Shown: positions 1-8,479 of the stretch, in pieces
Layout: each line of letters starts with the position of its first letter
How positions within the stretch are numbered: the stretch's first letter is position 1
Assembly (NCBI GenBank): GCA_004292855.1
Contig: RDXN01000047.1
Span: 41,136 to 105,135, forward strand
Source of the DNA: Cytophagales bacterium
Lineage (GTDB): Bacteria; Bacteroidota; Bacteroidia; Cytophagales; Spirosomataceae
DNA: 64,000 bases
Direction: 5' to 3'
The notes under the pieces: model-generated
What the model was told of the DNA's origin: nothing
What the model saw: the letters and a program-made list of their open reading frames with translations, nothing else
Databases searched by the model: none
Made by a program: the position numbers and the translations under genes

Positions 1-2115
1 CGTTCCGTTCGTTATTGTCTCGGCATCGGCAGCAGTGGGGCAGCCAGTAGTCGATTTCAGCCACTTGTACTCCACACTTCCGGTCCCCTGCGGAACCCGT
101 ACGTTTTTGAACAGATCGGGCTTGTTGCCCGCACAAAACGCTTCTATACCGGTGCTGATTTCACCGCCATCAAACACCGTGATGGTCACACTATTGTCAG
201 AGCCAACATAGTCCGTACAACCCGCCCGCCGGACAAATCGACGAAAATAGGTTGTTTGGGTCAGCAAACCGGGGTAATAAATGGGATCGGTTGCCCGGGG
301 AATTATCTGGCCGGTAACCAATGTCGGGTTTGGGTCGGTGGTCGATTTTACCCAAACATATTCAAGAACACCGCCATTGGGGTCAAGTATGGTTTCGCCA
401 ACGATGGGGTCGGGAGCCAAGGCAGACCCCATGATTTGGTTCGCGCCAATTCGGCCACCATTGGTGATGTTATTACAATCCACCACGAAATTGACATTGG
501 CACCGGCTTTGCCCGTAAACCGGGCCTGCTCAAAACTCGTGGTCGGGATTTGGAGATACGCGAAGTTTTTGAAGGTAATATTTGAGAATAGCAGCTCATC
601 GTTGGCACCGGTATTTTGCCCCGTCCTCATTTTGTTGTGCGGCACCACGCCCACGGCGGGTATGTTAGCGTGATTGGGCTGCGAAAAATTCTCGAAGGTG
701 ATACCGTTATCCAGAAAAACCGGGGCCGGCTCAATGGTCTCAGGTTTATCATCGGCCATCCCAAAATCAAATAGACCATAGGAAGGGAAAGGATCTTCAA
801 CCTTTACGTTGGATATGGTATAAGGCGGAATCCGGGAGCCAAGCCGGGCATCACTAAACCGGACACCCGCCGTGCCGCCCGCGTGCCAGATTCGCCTGCC
901 GTAAATAAACTTGAGATCCCGGATCGGATTACTGGCGGGATTGGTCATGTAGACTGTGGCAAATACACCCAACGAGCCGTGATGATCCATCCAAAGCACG
1001 CAATTTCGCAACAGTGATTTATTCTGACAGCAATACAGCAAGTCGTCCTGTACTCTAAAAAAACAGTCTGTTGTGATGGTATTTCGTTGCATTGCCCCAC
1101 CATCCGTGTTCAATCGCCAGGCCAGCGTTTTAAGGTTTTTGAAGATGTTGACATCGGCATCGTTATCGTTTTTGTTCGATATATTGAAATGATGTTCCGC
1201 TGCATCAGCCACCACAAATCCTTCAAGCCGTATTCGGGTTGCCCAGCCTTTAAAAGGGTATTTACCTCCCCGAAAGCCAGTGCGCCAGTGCGGAATTTCT
1301 TCGCCACTCAGCGTCCCCGAACCGTAAATAGCCCAACCGTCGCCAAAATAATTTTCACGAAAGCCCCCATTATTTATCGGCAGAAAAGTGCCGTGTACCA
1401 CCGCATCGCCCGGAATATGAATGACCTGATTAGATCGAATCAGAAAGGACTGGGCAACGCCATTGGCATCATTCTGAAAAATCCGATGAACACCGGGCAG
1501 AAAACTAAGCGTATCCCAGGAACCATCGGCAGGTATTGGTTCAGAGGGGCTTAGGTATTTTACGCGACTACCCTGACTGGTTGGTTTGCGGTATATCGGG
1601 TTACCAAACAAACAAATGGTATGAATAGCTGGGCCAGAATAGCCCTGACCCGTCGATTGGTCTTCCATTTGGCCATCAATGTCCACATTCACATTGGCGT
1701 GTTTAGTGAATGTTACATAGACTTTTCCATCCCGGATGAGTGCCGGTTTAGTGTCCTCAACGGGCCTTGCCATCGCTTTTCGGATGGGTTTACCGTTCAC
1801 TCTGGAGATTTCAACCTCTACTTCATTTCCCGCAGCAAACTCAAACGCAATCCAGGAGGCCGTCCAGCCTTCCACATTTTCCACATACCCGTTGTGGTAA
1901 TCATTCGGACCTGTCACATTTTGTTTTGCTGTGGTTTGTAACACAAACGCATTTTCCCAGGTGGCCGAGTTTTTTAGTCGCACCCGACATGTATAATGTT
2001 CAGAAGCGGGCCTGCCCGGTATGGTTGAAAACGTAATTAGTTGCTGGGCATGGGCTATTCCGGTTAGAAATGACAAGCAAAGAAAGATTAAGACAGAAAG
2101 GAATTTTGTTTGCAT
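1..2115 (-). CDS. Secreted beta-helix protein, GH49-like (3' end beyond window)
   Basis: The minus frame is open from an ATG at 2115 to the window edge (705 codons, no stop), so the C-terminus is missing. Residues 1-24 form a signal peptide ending AHAQ. Residues about 30-330 resemble glycoside hydrolase family 49 (dextranase/isopullulanase-like): an N-terminal beta-sandwich followed by a right-handed helix, with the stretch GDGWAIYGSGTLSGEE as the best recognisable signature. Residues about 590-705 look like an Ig/PKD-type module (VEYKWLKSTTGCP) common in secreted Cytophagales proteins, which suggests further Ig modules and possibly a sorting domain outside the window. Exact activity is not established; a polysaccharide-active or adhesive cell-surface role is inferred. 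The fold assignment is from remembered family patterns, so GH49 membership is moderate confidence only. Confidence 0.6.
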   Translation of the reverse strand, partial: MQTKFLSVLIFLCLSFLTGIAHAQQLITFSTIPGRPASEHYTCRVRLKNSATWENAFVLQTTAKQNVTGPNDYHNGYVENVEGWTASWIAFEFAAGNEVEVEISRVNGKPIRKAMARPVEDTKPALIRDGKVYVTFTKHANVNVDIDGQMEDQSTGQGYSGPAIHTICLFGNPIYRKPTSQGSRVKYLSPSEPIPADGSWDTLSFLPGVHRIFQNDANGVAQSFLIRSNQVIHIPGDAVVHGTFLPINNGGFRENYFGDGWAIYGSGTLSGEEIPHWRTGFRGGKYPFKGWATRIRLEGFVVADAAEHHFNISNKNDNDADVNIFKNLKTLAWRLNTDGGAMQRNTITTDCFFRVQDDLLYCCQNKSLLRNCVLWMDHHGSLGVFATVYMTNPASNPIRDLKFIYGRRIWHAGGTAGVRFSDARLGSRIPPYTISNVKVEDPFPSYGLFDFGMADDKPETIEPAPVFLDNGITFENFSQPNHANIPAVGVVPHNKMRTGQNTGANDELLFSNITFKNFAYLQIPTTSFEQARFTGKAGANVNFVVDCNNITNGGRIGANQIMGSALAPDPIVGETILDPNGGVLEYVWVKSTTDPNPTLVTGQIIPRATDPIYYPGLLTQTTYFRRFVRRAGCTDYVGSDNSVTITVFDGGEISTGIEAFCAGNKPDLFKNVRVPQGTGSVEYKWLKSTTGCPTAADAETITNGT

Positions 2116-2310
2116 AGATGTACGTATTCTTCACAAATACTATGAGTAAAATTTCTAAGTTATTCATGTAGATGGTTGTACTCCAATATTACCTTATGGC
2201 AGTCTGTTCTACAAACGTATTTTTCTCCACGCACAGCGTTTGCCAACCAAAGTCATTCTGGCTTCCGGTAAACGGACTCGTCAGTGCGCCCAGTCCTTTT
2301 TCTTGTCTTT

Positions 2311-2340
2311 TTGCTTTTCAAGCGCATTCCCGTATCTTTG
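2311..2340 (+). promoter_or_regulatory. Bacteroidota promoter for rpsL-rpsG
   Basis: A TTG at 2311-2313 and a perfect TATCTTTG at 2333-2340 are separated by 19 nt, matching the -33/-7 promoter of Bacteroidota primary sigma (TTG-N17-20-TAnnTTTG). It lies 47 nt before the rpsL start and leaves room for a short leader. Confidence 0.8.
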
Positions 2341-2387
2341 CACCTCAATTTTCGCGACGACTGTTATAATCAATCATTTTCAGCGTA

Positions 2388-2816
2388 ATGCCAACCATAC
2401 AACAATTAGTTCGTAAAGGTCGTGAGAAGCTGGTTTTCAAGTCAAAATCACCAGCTTTAGACGCCTGCCCCCAACGTCGGGGCGTGTGTACACGTGTGTA
2501 CACCACGACGCCGAAGAAGCCTAACTCGGCTCTTCGTAAAGTTGCCCGTGTTCGCTTGTCGAACGGCAAAGAAGTAAACGCATACATTCCGGGCGAGGGC
2601 CACAACCTGCAAGAGCACTCAATCGTGCTGATTCGGGGTGGCCGGGTGAAAGACCTTCCGGGTGTTCGTTATCACATTGTTCGGGGTGCCTTGGATACGG
2701 CCGGTGTAAGCGGTCGTCTGCAAAGCCGCTCGAAGTACGGTGCCAAGCGTCCGAAACCAGGTCAGGCCCCTGTTAAAGGTGGCAAAGGCGCACCACCAGC
2801 AAAGAAGAAGAAATAA
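2388..2816 (+). CDS. rpsL: 30S ribosomal protein S12
   Basis: This 142-residue protein is S12, a decoding-centre component of the 30S subunit. It opens [14 protein letters not shown] and carries the conserved core [16 protein letters not shown] and the [10 protein letters not shown] segment around the streptomycin-relevant loops; lysines of the PKKPNSA loop are in the sensitive-type state. The C-terminal tail is Lys/Pro/Gly-rich and extends past the usual ~124 residues, as in other Cytophagales. It leads an rpsL-rpsG pair with a 160-nt intergenic region containing an octamer-based inverted repeat. Unlike the common str operon, fusA does not follow rpsG here. Confidence 0.98.
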   Translation: MPTIQQLVRKGREKLVFKSKSPALDACPQRRGVCTRVYTTTPKKPNSALRKVARVRLSNGKEVNAYIPGEGHNLQEHSIVLIRGGRVKDLPGVRYHIVRGALDTAGVSGRLQSRSKYGAKRPKPGQAPVKGGKGAPPAKKKK

Positions 2817-2916
2817 AGTTATAGAGTTTTAAAGTTGTAGAGTCATAAAGTTTGTGGTCGCAACCAAGCAACGCACAACCCAACTCTACAACTATAGAAC
2901 TGTACAACTCTACAAC
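2817..2916. repeat. Octamer-built inverted repeat between rpsL and rpsG
   Basis: The left arm (2817-2856) is five in-register octamers of the type AGTTATAG, AGTTTTAA, AGTTGTAG, AGTCATAA, AGTTTGTG. The right arm (2882-2913) is four octamers of the complementary type AACTCTAC, AACTATAG, AACTGTAC, AACTCTAC. The arms start directly after the rpsL stop. In mRNA they could fold into a long imperfect hairpin between two ribosomal protein genes. The same architecture with other unit sequences recurs elsewhere in the window. Confidence 0.85.
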
Positions 2917-2976
2917 CAAAAATGGACTGCCCGTTGAACAGCAACGGCAGAGTAAGATCCAGAATCTGAAGACACA

Positions 2977-3444
2977 ATGAGAAAATCAAAACCGCCCAAA
3001 CGGTACGTGTTACCCGATCCGAAGTTTAAGGAAGTAATGGTAACCAAGTTTGTAAATAACCTCATGTATGAGGGCAAAAAGAGTATCGCGTACACCATCT
3101 TCTACGACGCACTCGAAATTGTTGCCAAGCGCACCAACGACAGTGGCCTCGATATGTTTAAGAAGGCGTTGAACAACGTGATGCCATCGGTCGAAGTAAA
3201 AAGCCGCCGGGTAGGTGGTGCCACATTCCAGGTGCCTACCGAAGTCCGCGCTGACCGTAAAGTATCGGTAGGTATGAAATGGCTGATTAAATATGCCCGC
3301 TCACGTGGCGAAAAAACCATGACCGACCGCTTGGCTGCCGAAATCGTGGCCGCAGCGAAAGGTGAAGGGGCAGCCGTGAAGAAGAAAGACGATACGCACC
3401 GTATGGCCGAAGCCAACAAGGCGTTCTCACACTTCCGGTTCTAA
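2977..3444 (+). CDS. rpsG: 30S ribosomal protein S7
   Basis: This 155-residue protein is S7, the primary binder of the 3' major domain of 16S rRNA. It starts [17 protein letters not shown] and contains the family blocks [20 protein letters not shown] and [20 protein letters not shown], ending in FSHFRF. Length matches the family. It is followed by a Rho-independent terminator rather than fusA, so the transcription unit appears to be rpsL-rpsG only. Confidence 0.98.
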   Translation: MRKSKPPKRYVLPDPKFKEVMVTKFVNNLMYEGKKSIAYTIFYDALEIVAKRTNDSGLDMFKKALNNVMPSVEVKSRRVGGATFQVPTEVRADRKVSVGMKWLIKYARSRGEKTMTDRLAAEIVAAAKGEGAAVKKKDDTHRMAEANKAFSHFRF

Positions 3445-3469
3445 AAACACAATAGTCGAAGCGAAATTG

Positions 3470-3500
3470 AAAAGCCCCGCCAGTTGGCAGGGCTTTTTTT
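3470..3500 (+). terminator. Rho-independent terminator after rpsG
   Basis: A GC-rich stem (AGCCCCGCC / GGCAGGGCT, one mismatch) is preceded by A residues and followed by a run of seven T. It lies 25 nt after the rpsG stop and, because prfA converges from the other side, may act in both directions. Confidence 0.85.
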
Positions 3501-3540
3501 GTGCTTATGTACTTAGAATGAACTGATTAGCTCGCGTCCC

Positions 3541-4611
3541 TTACGCCACGCCCTCTTTCAATCGCTCGGCATTTTCGGCAATACGCAGTTGCTCAATGAA
3601 GTCGGCAATGTCGCCATCCATCACCGAGGGCAGATTATACACCGTCAGGCCGATGCGGTGATCAGTTACGCGGCTTTGGGGATAGTTGTAAGTACGGATT
3701 TTGTCGGAACGGTCGCCACTGCCCACCATCGTTTTGCGTTGCGAGGCAATGGCGTCGTTGTGCTTCTGTAGCTCAATCTCGTATATGCGCGACCGCAACA
3801 CGGTCAGGGCTTTATCGAAGTTTTTGAGCTGCGAGCGTTCATCCTGACACTGCACCACCATGCCCGTAGGAATGTGGGTGAGCCGCACCGCCGAATACGT
3901 CGTGTTTACCGACTGCCCTCCCGCGCCCGATGAGCAGAACGTATCTTTTCGGATGTCGTTCATGTTCAGTTCCACATCGACCTCTTCGGCTTCGGGTAAC
4001 ACGGCCACGCTAGCCGCCGACGTGTGAATTCGGCCCTGCGTTTCGGTGGCGGGTACGCGTTGCACCCGATGCACGCCCGATTCAAACTTCATCTTGCCGT
4101 ACACGTCTTCGCCCTCTACCTCGGCCACAATTTCTTTGTATCCGCCCGAACTGCCTTCCGTAAAGTCGACAATAGACATGCGCCAGCCCTGTTTTTCGCA
4201 GAATCGCTGGTACATTCGGAAAATGTCGCCCGCAAAGATGGCCGCTTCGTCGCCCCCGGTGCCCCCGCGTACTTCCAGAATGATGTTCTTACTGTCGTTG
4301 GGGTCTTTAGGCATGAGCATCTCTTTCAATAGCTCCTCCAGCGGTTCGCGCCGGGGTACTAGCTCGTCGAGTTCAGCTTTGGCGAGTTCGCGGAAGTCCT
4401 CGTCTTTTTCGGTGGCAATAATCTCTTTGGCGTTCTCAATTTCGGCTAGCAGTTGCTTGTAGGCATTATGCTGCGTGACAATCTTATCGAGATCTTTATA
4501 TTCTTTGCTCAATTTCATGAACCGCTTTTGGTCTGATACGACCTCCGGCTGCACAATTTGCTGGGCAACCTCTTCAAAACGTTCACGTATAGCTTCTAAC
4601 TGGTCAAGCAT
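3541..4611 (-). CDS. prfA: Peptide chain release factor 1
   Basis: RF1 recognises UAA/UAG and triggers peptidyl-tRNA hydrolysis. From the ATG at 4611 the protein has 356 residues, the usual RF1 length. The codon-recognition tripeptide PAT is at 187-189 (RF2 would have SPF), and the catalytic GGQ is at 231-233 within SSGAGGQSVNTTYSAVRLTH. A longer in-frame start at 4692 would add 27 residues not found in the family and would place the start upstream of the promoter element at 4631-4638, so 4611 is preferred. Confidence 0.97.
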   Translation of the reverse strand: MLDQLEAIRERFEEVAQQIVQPEVVSDQKRFMKLSKEYKDLDKIVTQHNAYKQLLAEIENAKEIIATEKDEDFRELAKAELDELVPRREPLEELLKEMLMPKDPNDSKNIILEVRGGTGGDEAAIFAGDIFRMYQRFCEKQGWRMSIVDFTEGSSGGYKEIVAEVEGEDVYGKMKFESGVHRVQRVPATETQGRIHTSAASVAVLPEAEEVDVELNMNDIRKDTFCSSGAGGQSVNTTYSAVRLTHIPTGMVVQCQDERSQLKNFDKALTVLRSRIYEIELQKHNDAIASQRKTMVGSGDRSDKIRTYNYPQSRVTDHRIGLTVYNLPSVMDGDIADFIEQLRIAENAERLKEGVA

Positions 4612-4630
4612 TGTATTGGTAATTAGCCCG

Positions 4631-4638
4631 CAAAGGTA
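4631..4638 (-). promoter_or_regulatory. -7 element for prfA
   Basis: On the minus strand this reads TACCTTTG, a perfect TAnnTTTG, 19 nt before the prfA ATG. A clear TTG at -33 is not present, so strength is uncertain. It lies back to back with a plus-strand promoter at 4644-4675. Confidence 0.6.
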
Positions 4639-4643
4639 CGATA

Positions 4644-4675
4644 TTTTGAGGCTTCTTGAACGGGCCGTATCTTTA
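4644..4675 (+). promoter_or_regulatory. Promoter for the DUF4160/DUF2442 operon
   Basis: TTTTG at 4644-4648 and TATCTTTA at 4668-4675 are separated by exactly 19 nt, a near-perfect Bacteroidota promoter. It sits 23 nt upstream of the 33-codon ORF at 4699, which supports that ORF being transcribed as the first gene of the operon. Confidence 0.65.
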
Positions 4676-4698
4676 GGCTGAAACTTACGCACACGCTT

Positions 4699-4800
4699 AT
4701 GGAAGCCGTTGCCCTGCTCCCCAAATTGCCCGAAACGCTACCCATCGGCGAGTTTAACTTGTCGTTGGCAGAGGTTTATCGAAAAATCGAGTTGTTGTAG
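4699..4800 (+). CDS. 33-residue small protein, operon leader
   Basis: An ATG ORF of 33 codons plus TAG lies between a well-spaced promoter and the DUF4160 gene, ending 9 nt before the next start. The peptide begins MEAVALLPKLPETLPIGEFN and ends in an amphipathic helix-like stretch (LSLAEVYRKIELL). I do not recognise a family. Its position as first gene of a compact operon that contains a toxin/antitoxin-like DUF4160-DUF2442 pair makes a small antitoxin, a leader peptide or a remnant of a longer gene all possible. Support is positional only. Confidence 0.45.
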   Translation: MEAVALLPKLPETLPIGEFNLSLAEVYRKIELL

Positions 4801-4809
4801 ATACAAAGT

Positions 4810-5094
4810 ATGCCTAAATTTTTCGAGTTGTATGGCTGGCGTTTTTTCGCGGTGATGTTCGATTTACTAAACGAACCCTTTCATATTCACGTTACCGACA
4901 AAGGCAAGAAGGAATGTAAATACTGGATTACGCCTACGGGGGAAGTTCAACTAGCGTTCAACAGGGGTTACTCGGAACGAGATCTCCGCAAGATTGAGAA
5001 GGCGGTCAATAAACATCTGGTAGATTTAATAAAGAAGTACGAACAACATTGCAATGAGAACAGCATTAAACCAAACTACAAGAAGATCGCCTAA
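4810..5094 (+). CDS. DUF4160 domain protein
   Basis: The 94-residue product matches the DUF4160 pattern: a short beta-rich start (YGWRFFAVMF), the signature NEPFHIHV at about 21-28 (family form EPPHIHV), and a C-terminal helix (RDLRKIEKAVNKHLVDLIKK). DUF4160 genes are characteristically found next to DUF2442 genes and are regarded as toxin-antitoxin-like modules, though biochemical activity is not settled. Here the DUF2442 gene overlaps by 41 nt, so the two are translationally linked. The gene follows the 33-codon ORF with a 9-nt gap. Confidence 0.85.
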   Translation: MPKFFELYGWRFFAVMFDLLNEPFHIHVTDKGKKECKYWITPTGEVQLAFNRGYSERDLRKIEKAVNKHLVDLIKKYEQHCNENSIKPNYKKIA

Positions 5095-5365
5095 AACGAA
5101 AACGGCTAATCCGTCTCTTGATATTCGGCCTGAGTTTTTGCCCGACTTATCGGCGGTCAGCGTTACGGATTTGCTCGTATCCTGTACGTTTGAAGACGGT
5201 CGCTCCGTATCTTTCCCCCTTACTTGGTCCGACAAATTGGTAAATGCATCAAACGAACAGCGTCAAGCGTATGAGTTCAACGCCCACTTTATCTTCTGGG
5301 ATGACATTGATGAAATTATTGGTGTAAGAAATATTTTACTGGGTAATCAACTGCGTTGGTCGTAA
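5054..5365 (+). CDS. DUF2442 domain protein
   Basis: The 103-residue product carries the DUF2442 fold at about 35-90: TDLLVSCTFEDGRSVSFPLT followed by WSDKLVNAS and a C-terminal FIFWDDIDEIIGV. Residues 1-34 are a basic, Thr/Arg/Lys-rich extension (TTRRSPKTKT) encoded partly in the overlap with DUF4160. DUF2442 is usually the partner of DUF4160 in paired modules. Its stop codon overlaps the start of the next gene (TAATG at 5363-5367), so all members of this operon are tightly coupled. Confidence 0.85.
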   Translation: MRTALNQTTRRSPKTKTANPSLDIRPEFLPDLSAVSVTDLLVSCTFEDGRSVSFPLTWSDKLVNASNEQRQAYEFNAHFIFWDDIDEIIGVRNILLGNQLRWS

Positions 5366-5937
5366 TGAAATTACTCCACTCGTCTCTACATCTCCTGCTT
5401 TCGCTCTCCCTCCTTTCCTGCGCTGATCGCATTGAGCAAACCGACAAACTGCGGCAGGAGATGGCCGACAAGAAAATTAAGCGCATTACCAACGCCGAAC
5501 TGAACGAGACGGTGAATGCCTGGGGTGAACAAATGGTGGCGGTGATGCAGAGCGAACTGACTGCCAGGCTGAAAACGGGCGTCGCGCCGGATTCGCTTTG
5601 CCAGTTGAGACAAGTGCCCAAAACACGAGCGTTGGCCGAACGCTACGCCGTGACGGTCGATTTGCTCGGCCCGCAGGATGTACAGAATCCCCGATTCTCG
5701 GCTAAAGAACGTGAGGTACTCGACGCGTACCTGTACAATGCAGAGAACAAACTGCCCCAACAATCGAACATTCAACGCATAGCTGACACGCTTTACGTGT
5801 ACAACGCAGCTATTCCACTTGATAACCCGATTTGTAAAGCCTGCTTTGGCGACCAGAAACAGCCGTTGGCCGTTTGGCGGCTTGCGTTCACGAAGCGCGA
5901 GATTATCCGGCGCATGACTGCCAAAAAGAAAAAGTAG
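5365..5937 (+). CDS. Lipoprotein, possible DUF3365 (Tll0287-like)
   Basis: The start is taken at 5365, where ATG overlaps the DUF2442 stop. The 190-residue product has a lipoprotein signal (LSLLSC, lipid Cys at about 20). The mature part is helical (TNAELNETVNAWGEQMVAVM), followed by a redox-like C-terminal motif CKACFGDQ and a conserved-looking end (VWRLAFTKREII). This resembles DUF3365/Tll0287-like sensory or heme-binding periplasmic domains, but the heme motif is not intact (no CxxCH), so function is open. It is unusual to find a lipoprotein translationally coupled to a DUF4160-DUF2442 pair. Confidence 0.7.
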   Translation: MKLLHSSLHLLLSLSLLSCADRIEQTDKLRQEMADKKIKRITNAELNETVNAWGEQMVAVMQSELTARLKTGVAPDSLCQLRQVPKTRALAERYAVTVDLLGPQDVQNPRFSAKEREVLDAYLYNAENKLPQQSNIQRIADTLYVYNAAIPLDNPICKACFGDQKQPLAVWRLAFTKREIIRRMTAKKKK

Positions 5938-5946
5938 CGACGTTAT

Positions 5947-7023
5947 TTACAGCGAAACGTTACTCGCTACCCGAGTGTTGGCCCACTCAATCAACTGCCG
6001 GGCCGTTTGAGCCGGATCATCGTCAACAATTGGCAAGGTATAAACCGTTTGTGGGTCGCGCTCCGACAGTCCGTGTAAATAGGCTTTGTCGTAGTAGCTG
6101 AGTGTGAGGTCGGCAACGGTGGCGTAATCGTTTTGAGCCAAAGCCGCGAGAGCATCTTGTGTGGCCTTGCCGCCTAACCGTTTCTGAATTCGGGTGGTAG
6201 CTTCAACCAACAAATTGTGACTGATCCCCGTGTATTCGCGCACGAGCCGCTCGATACGCACGGGCTTAGGTACGTCGACGAATGCCACCGGGGCGGCTCG
6301 CATTTGCGCCCAAAAGGCCCTCGGCACAAAGCACGTGCCTACGTTACGGCTCTCGTCTTCGATCCAGATACGCCGATTGGCTTGCCCTTCGTTCATGCGC
6401 GGTCCGTCGTTACGGTCGAGGTCGGTTAGGGCGTTGTGAATCTTGTTCTCAAACTGTTCGGTGGCCGGTTGGGGTAGCTGGCCAATAGCCCCGTACGACG
6501 ACCCTTTGTGGTGGGCCAAACCTTCCAAATCAAGTATCTGTTCGCCCTGAGCGGCCAACGCTTTCAGGATATCGGTTTTGCCAGAGCCGGTTTTACCGCC
6601 CAACACAATCAGGTTACGGGGTTGCGTGAAGCTCTCAAGTACGGTGTTACGGTAGGCTTTGTAGCCCCCTTCGAGAATGTCGGCCCGAACCCCGGCGGTA
6701 TTTAATAGCCACGCAAACGAGCCGCTACGCATACCGCCCCGCCAACAATGCACGAGCACCTCGCGCCCGTTCGGATTGAGTCTCCGCGATTCCCGCACAA
6801 AACCCGACATCTTGGTGCCGATCAAATCAAGCCCCAACAGTACGGCTGAGTCTTTACCCGCCTTTTTGTACTTCGTGCCCACCAATGCCCGCTCCTCGTT
6901 GTCGAACAGGGGAATATTAACGGCTCCCGGTATGTGCGCGTGGGCAAACTCCCCCGGCGACCGTACGTCGATTATGGGTAGCGTTTGGGCTTGGGCTAGA
7001 AATTGATCTACTGAGAGAGACAT
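5947..7023 (-). CDS. selU: tRNA 2-selenouridine synthase
   Basis: SelU (MnmH) replaces sulfur of 2-thiouridine at the tRNA wobble position with selenium through a geranylated intermediate. The 358-residue protein has the N-terminal rhodanese domain (IIDVRSPGEFAHAHIPGA; catalytic Cys93 in HCWRGGMRS) and the C-terminal P-loop domain (GGKTGSGKT at 142-150). Length and domain order match the family. It starts 1 nt after the stop of the upstream hypothetical gene, so the two form an operon. No selD is visible in the window. Confidence 0.93.
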   Translation of the reverse strand: MSLSVDQFLAQAQTLPIIDVRSPGEFAHAHIPGAVNIPLFDNEERALVGTKYKKAGKDSAVLLGLDLIGTKMSGFVRESRRLNPNGREVLVHCWRGGMRSGSFAWLLNTAGVRADILEGGYKAYRNTVLESFTQPRNLIVLGGKTGSGKTDILKALAAQGEQILDLEGLAHHKGSSYGAIGQLPQPATEQFENKIHNALTDLDRNDGPRMNEGQANRRIWIEDESRNVGTCFVPRAFWAQMRAAPVAFVDVPKPVRIERLVREYTGISHNLLVEATTRIQKRLGGKATQDALAALAQNDYATVADLTLSYYDKAYLHGLSERDPQTVYTLPIVDDDPAQTARQLIEWANTRVASNVSL

Positions 7024-7024
7024 T

Positions 7025-7699
7025 TTATTCGATACCTATAACATATTGATTCATAATCAACTCTTTCAGTCGGTGCAAAACATGGATAATTTGAAGCAGA
7101 TCATCCGGCTCAGTTGCGTCAAATGGCTTACTAACACAATAATCGTTGTTAACCAGAGTGGTAAAATACCAGAAACGCCCTTGTATCCAGCTACCGTATA
7201 AAGGATGTTGATCAGCATTCAATGCCTGCGATAAAATCATAGCCGCCAGCATTTGCCCTTCGGGGTCGTGACTATCGCCCAGTGATCTCTTAAATTCTTG
7301 TAGAAAAAAGTACGGTGTTTTGGGTCGCCCTGAGTATGTCGGGGAAGCCAGCATACAATCGACCGTTACCGAAATGGGAACTTCCTGTACAACGCCTGTT
7401 AGTTTCCGTTCGAAGTAAGTATTGATTTGTTTGGGAACGTCTAATTGGGCAACGAAAATGACGATACTGATGAAATTCATTTTCAGTTCTTCTTCATTCC
7501 ATTCATCCCACTTGTAGCTCAATTGCTGACGGGCTTCCTCAACAATTTCCATGTAAGAAGGCTTTAACGGGACAAGCGAACCACTCACCCAATTGGCTAA
7601 CGTTTGGCAATCAAACACTTTATTGATCTCAAAGCGGTCGATAACCTCGGCTACATCGTAATGATTAAGCCGCCTGCGCGATTCCAGTTTCTTATCCAT
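7025..7699 (-). CDS. Hypothetical protein, possible PD-(D/E)XK-like fold
   Basis: This 224-residue protein is not recognised by name. The N-terminal third is helical and Trp/Glu-rich (KWDEWNEEELKMNFIS). The middle holds an Asp in SVTVDCMLASP and then PYFFLQEFKRSLGDSHDPEGQMLAAM: a D...E-x-K spacing on predicted strands that is typical of PD-(D/E)XK nuclease-like folds, followed by a helix. The C-terminal part contains GRFWYFTTLVN. Similar orphan proteins occur in multiple copies in Cytophagales genomes. The nuclease idea is inference. It sits immediately upstream of selU in the same operon without an obvious functional link. Confidence 0.75.
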   Translation of the reverse strand: MDKKLESRRRLNHYDVAEVIDRFEINKVFDCQTLANWVSGSLVPLKPSYMEIVEEARQQLSYKWDEWNEEELKMNFISIVIFVAQLDVPKQINTYFERKLTGVVQEVPISVTVDCMLASPTYSGRPKTPYFFLQEFKRSLGDSHDPEGQMLAAMILSQALNADQHPLYGSWIQGRFWYFTTLVNNDYCVSKPFDATEPDDLLQIIHVLHRLKELIMNQYVIGIE

Positions 7700-7762
7700 C
7701 TTCTACAACGCATTTTTACTAGGACAAACACTTATTAGCACAAAACTAGACTTCGAGTAGAG

Positions 7763-8479
7763 TTAGTATGCCAAACACCGTCGATAGAGTTGAATGGTGT
7801 TTTCTAATCCCAAATAGAGCGCGTCGCAAACGAGGGCGTGACCGATAGATACTTCGAGCAAACCCGGCACCCGTTCGGCGAAAAACTGAAGATTGTCGAG
7901 GCTTAGATCATGGCCGGCATTCAGCCCCAGGCCCAACTCCTGTGCCCGCTCGGCAGCCCGCACGAAGGGCGCAACGGCTTGTTCGCGATTCTCGAAATAG
8001 TGAGCTGCGTACGGTTCGGTATAGAGTTCGATGCGGTCGGTGCCCACGGCTTTGGCTCCCTCGACCATGCGCTCGTCAGCATCCACAAAAATGGATACCC
8101 GGATACCATCGGCCTTGAAGGTCTCAATAAGCTGCCGCAGGTGATCAGCGTGGCGGATGGTGTCCCAACCCGCGTTGGACGTGATGGCGTCGGGGGCGTC
8201 GGGCACGAGCGTGACCTGAGCGGGCTTAACACGCTTCACAAGGTCAATAAACCGCTCGTCGGGGTTGCCTTCTATGTTGAATTCGGTTGTTACAACCTCG
8301 TGCAAGTCCAGCACATCCTGGTAGCGAATGTGTCGCTCGTCGGGGCGGGGGTGAACCGTAATGCCTTGTGCGCCAAACCGCTCGCAATCGAGAGCAACTC
8401 TAACAAGATCAGGATTGTTGCCCCCGCGTGCATTGCGCAGGGTGGCTATTTTGTTGATGTTTACCGAAAGTCGGGTCAT
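7763..8479 (-). CDS. pdxJ: Pyridoxine 5'-phosphate synthase
   Basis: PdxJ condenses 1-deoxyxylulose 5-phosphate with 3-amino-2-oxopropyl phosphate to form pyridoxine 5'-phosphate. The start at 8479 gives 238 residues, the family length, beginning [20 protein letters not shown]. Typical blocks are present: [44 protein letters not shown] and [18 protein letters not shown]. The ATG overlaps the nuoB stop (ATGA at 8476-8479), so pdxJ is translationally coupled to nuoB. A longer in-frame reading would run deep into nuoB and is rejected. Confidence 0.96.
   Translation of the reverse strand: MTRLSVNINKIATLRNARGGNNPDLVRVALDCERFGAQGITVHPRPDERHIRYQDVLDLHEVVTTEFNIEGNPDERFIDLVKRVKPAQVTLVPDAPDAITSNAGWDTIRHADHLRQLIETFKADGIRVSIFVDADERMVEGAKAVGTDRIELYTEPYAAHYFENREQAVAPFVRAAERAQELGLGLNAGHDLSLDNLQFFAERVPGLLEVSIGHALVCDALYLGLENTIQLYRRCLAY

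Noticed and set aside
1..2115. Several plus-strand frames of 60-155 residues
   Set aside because: The minus frame is open throughout and codes for a coherent secreted protein with signal peptide; the plus frames are shadows.
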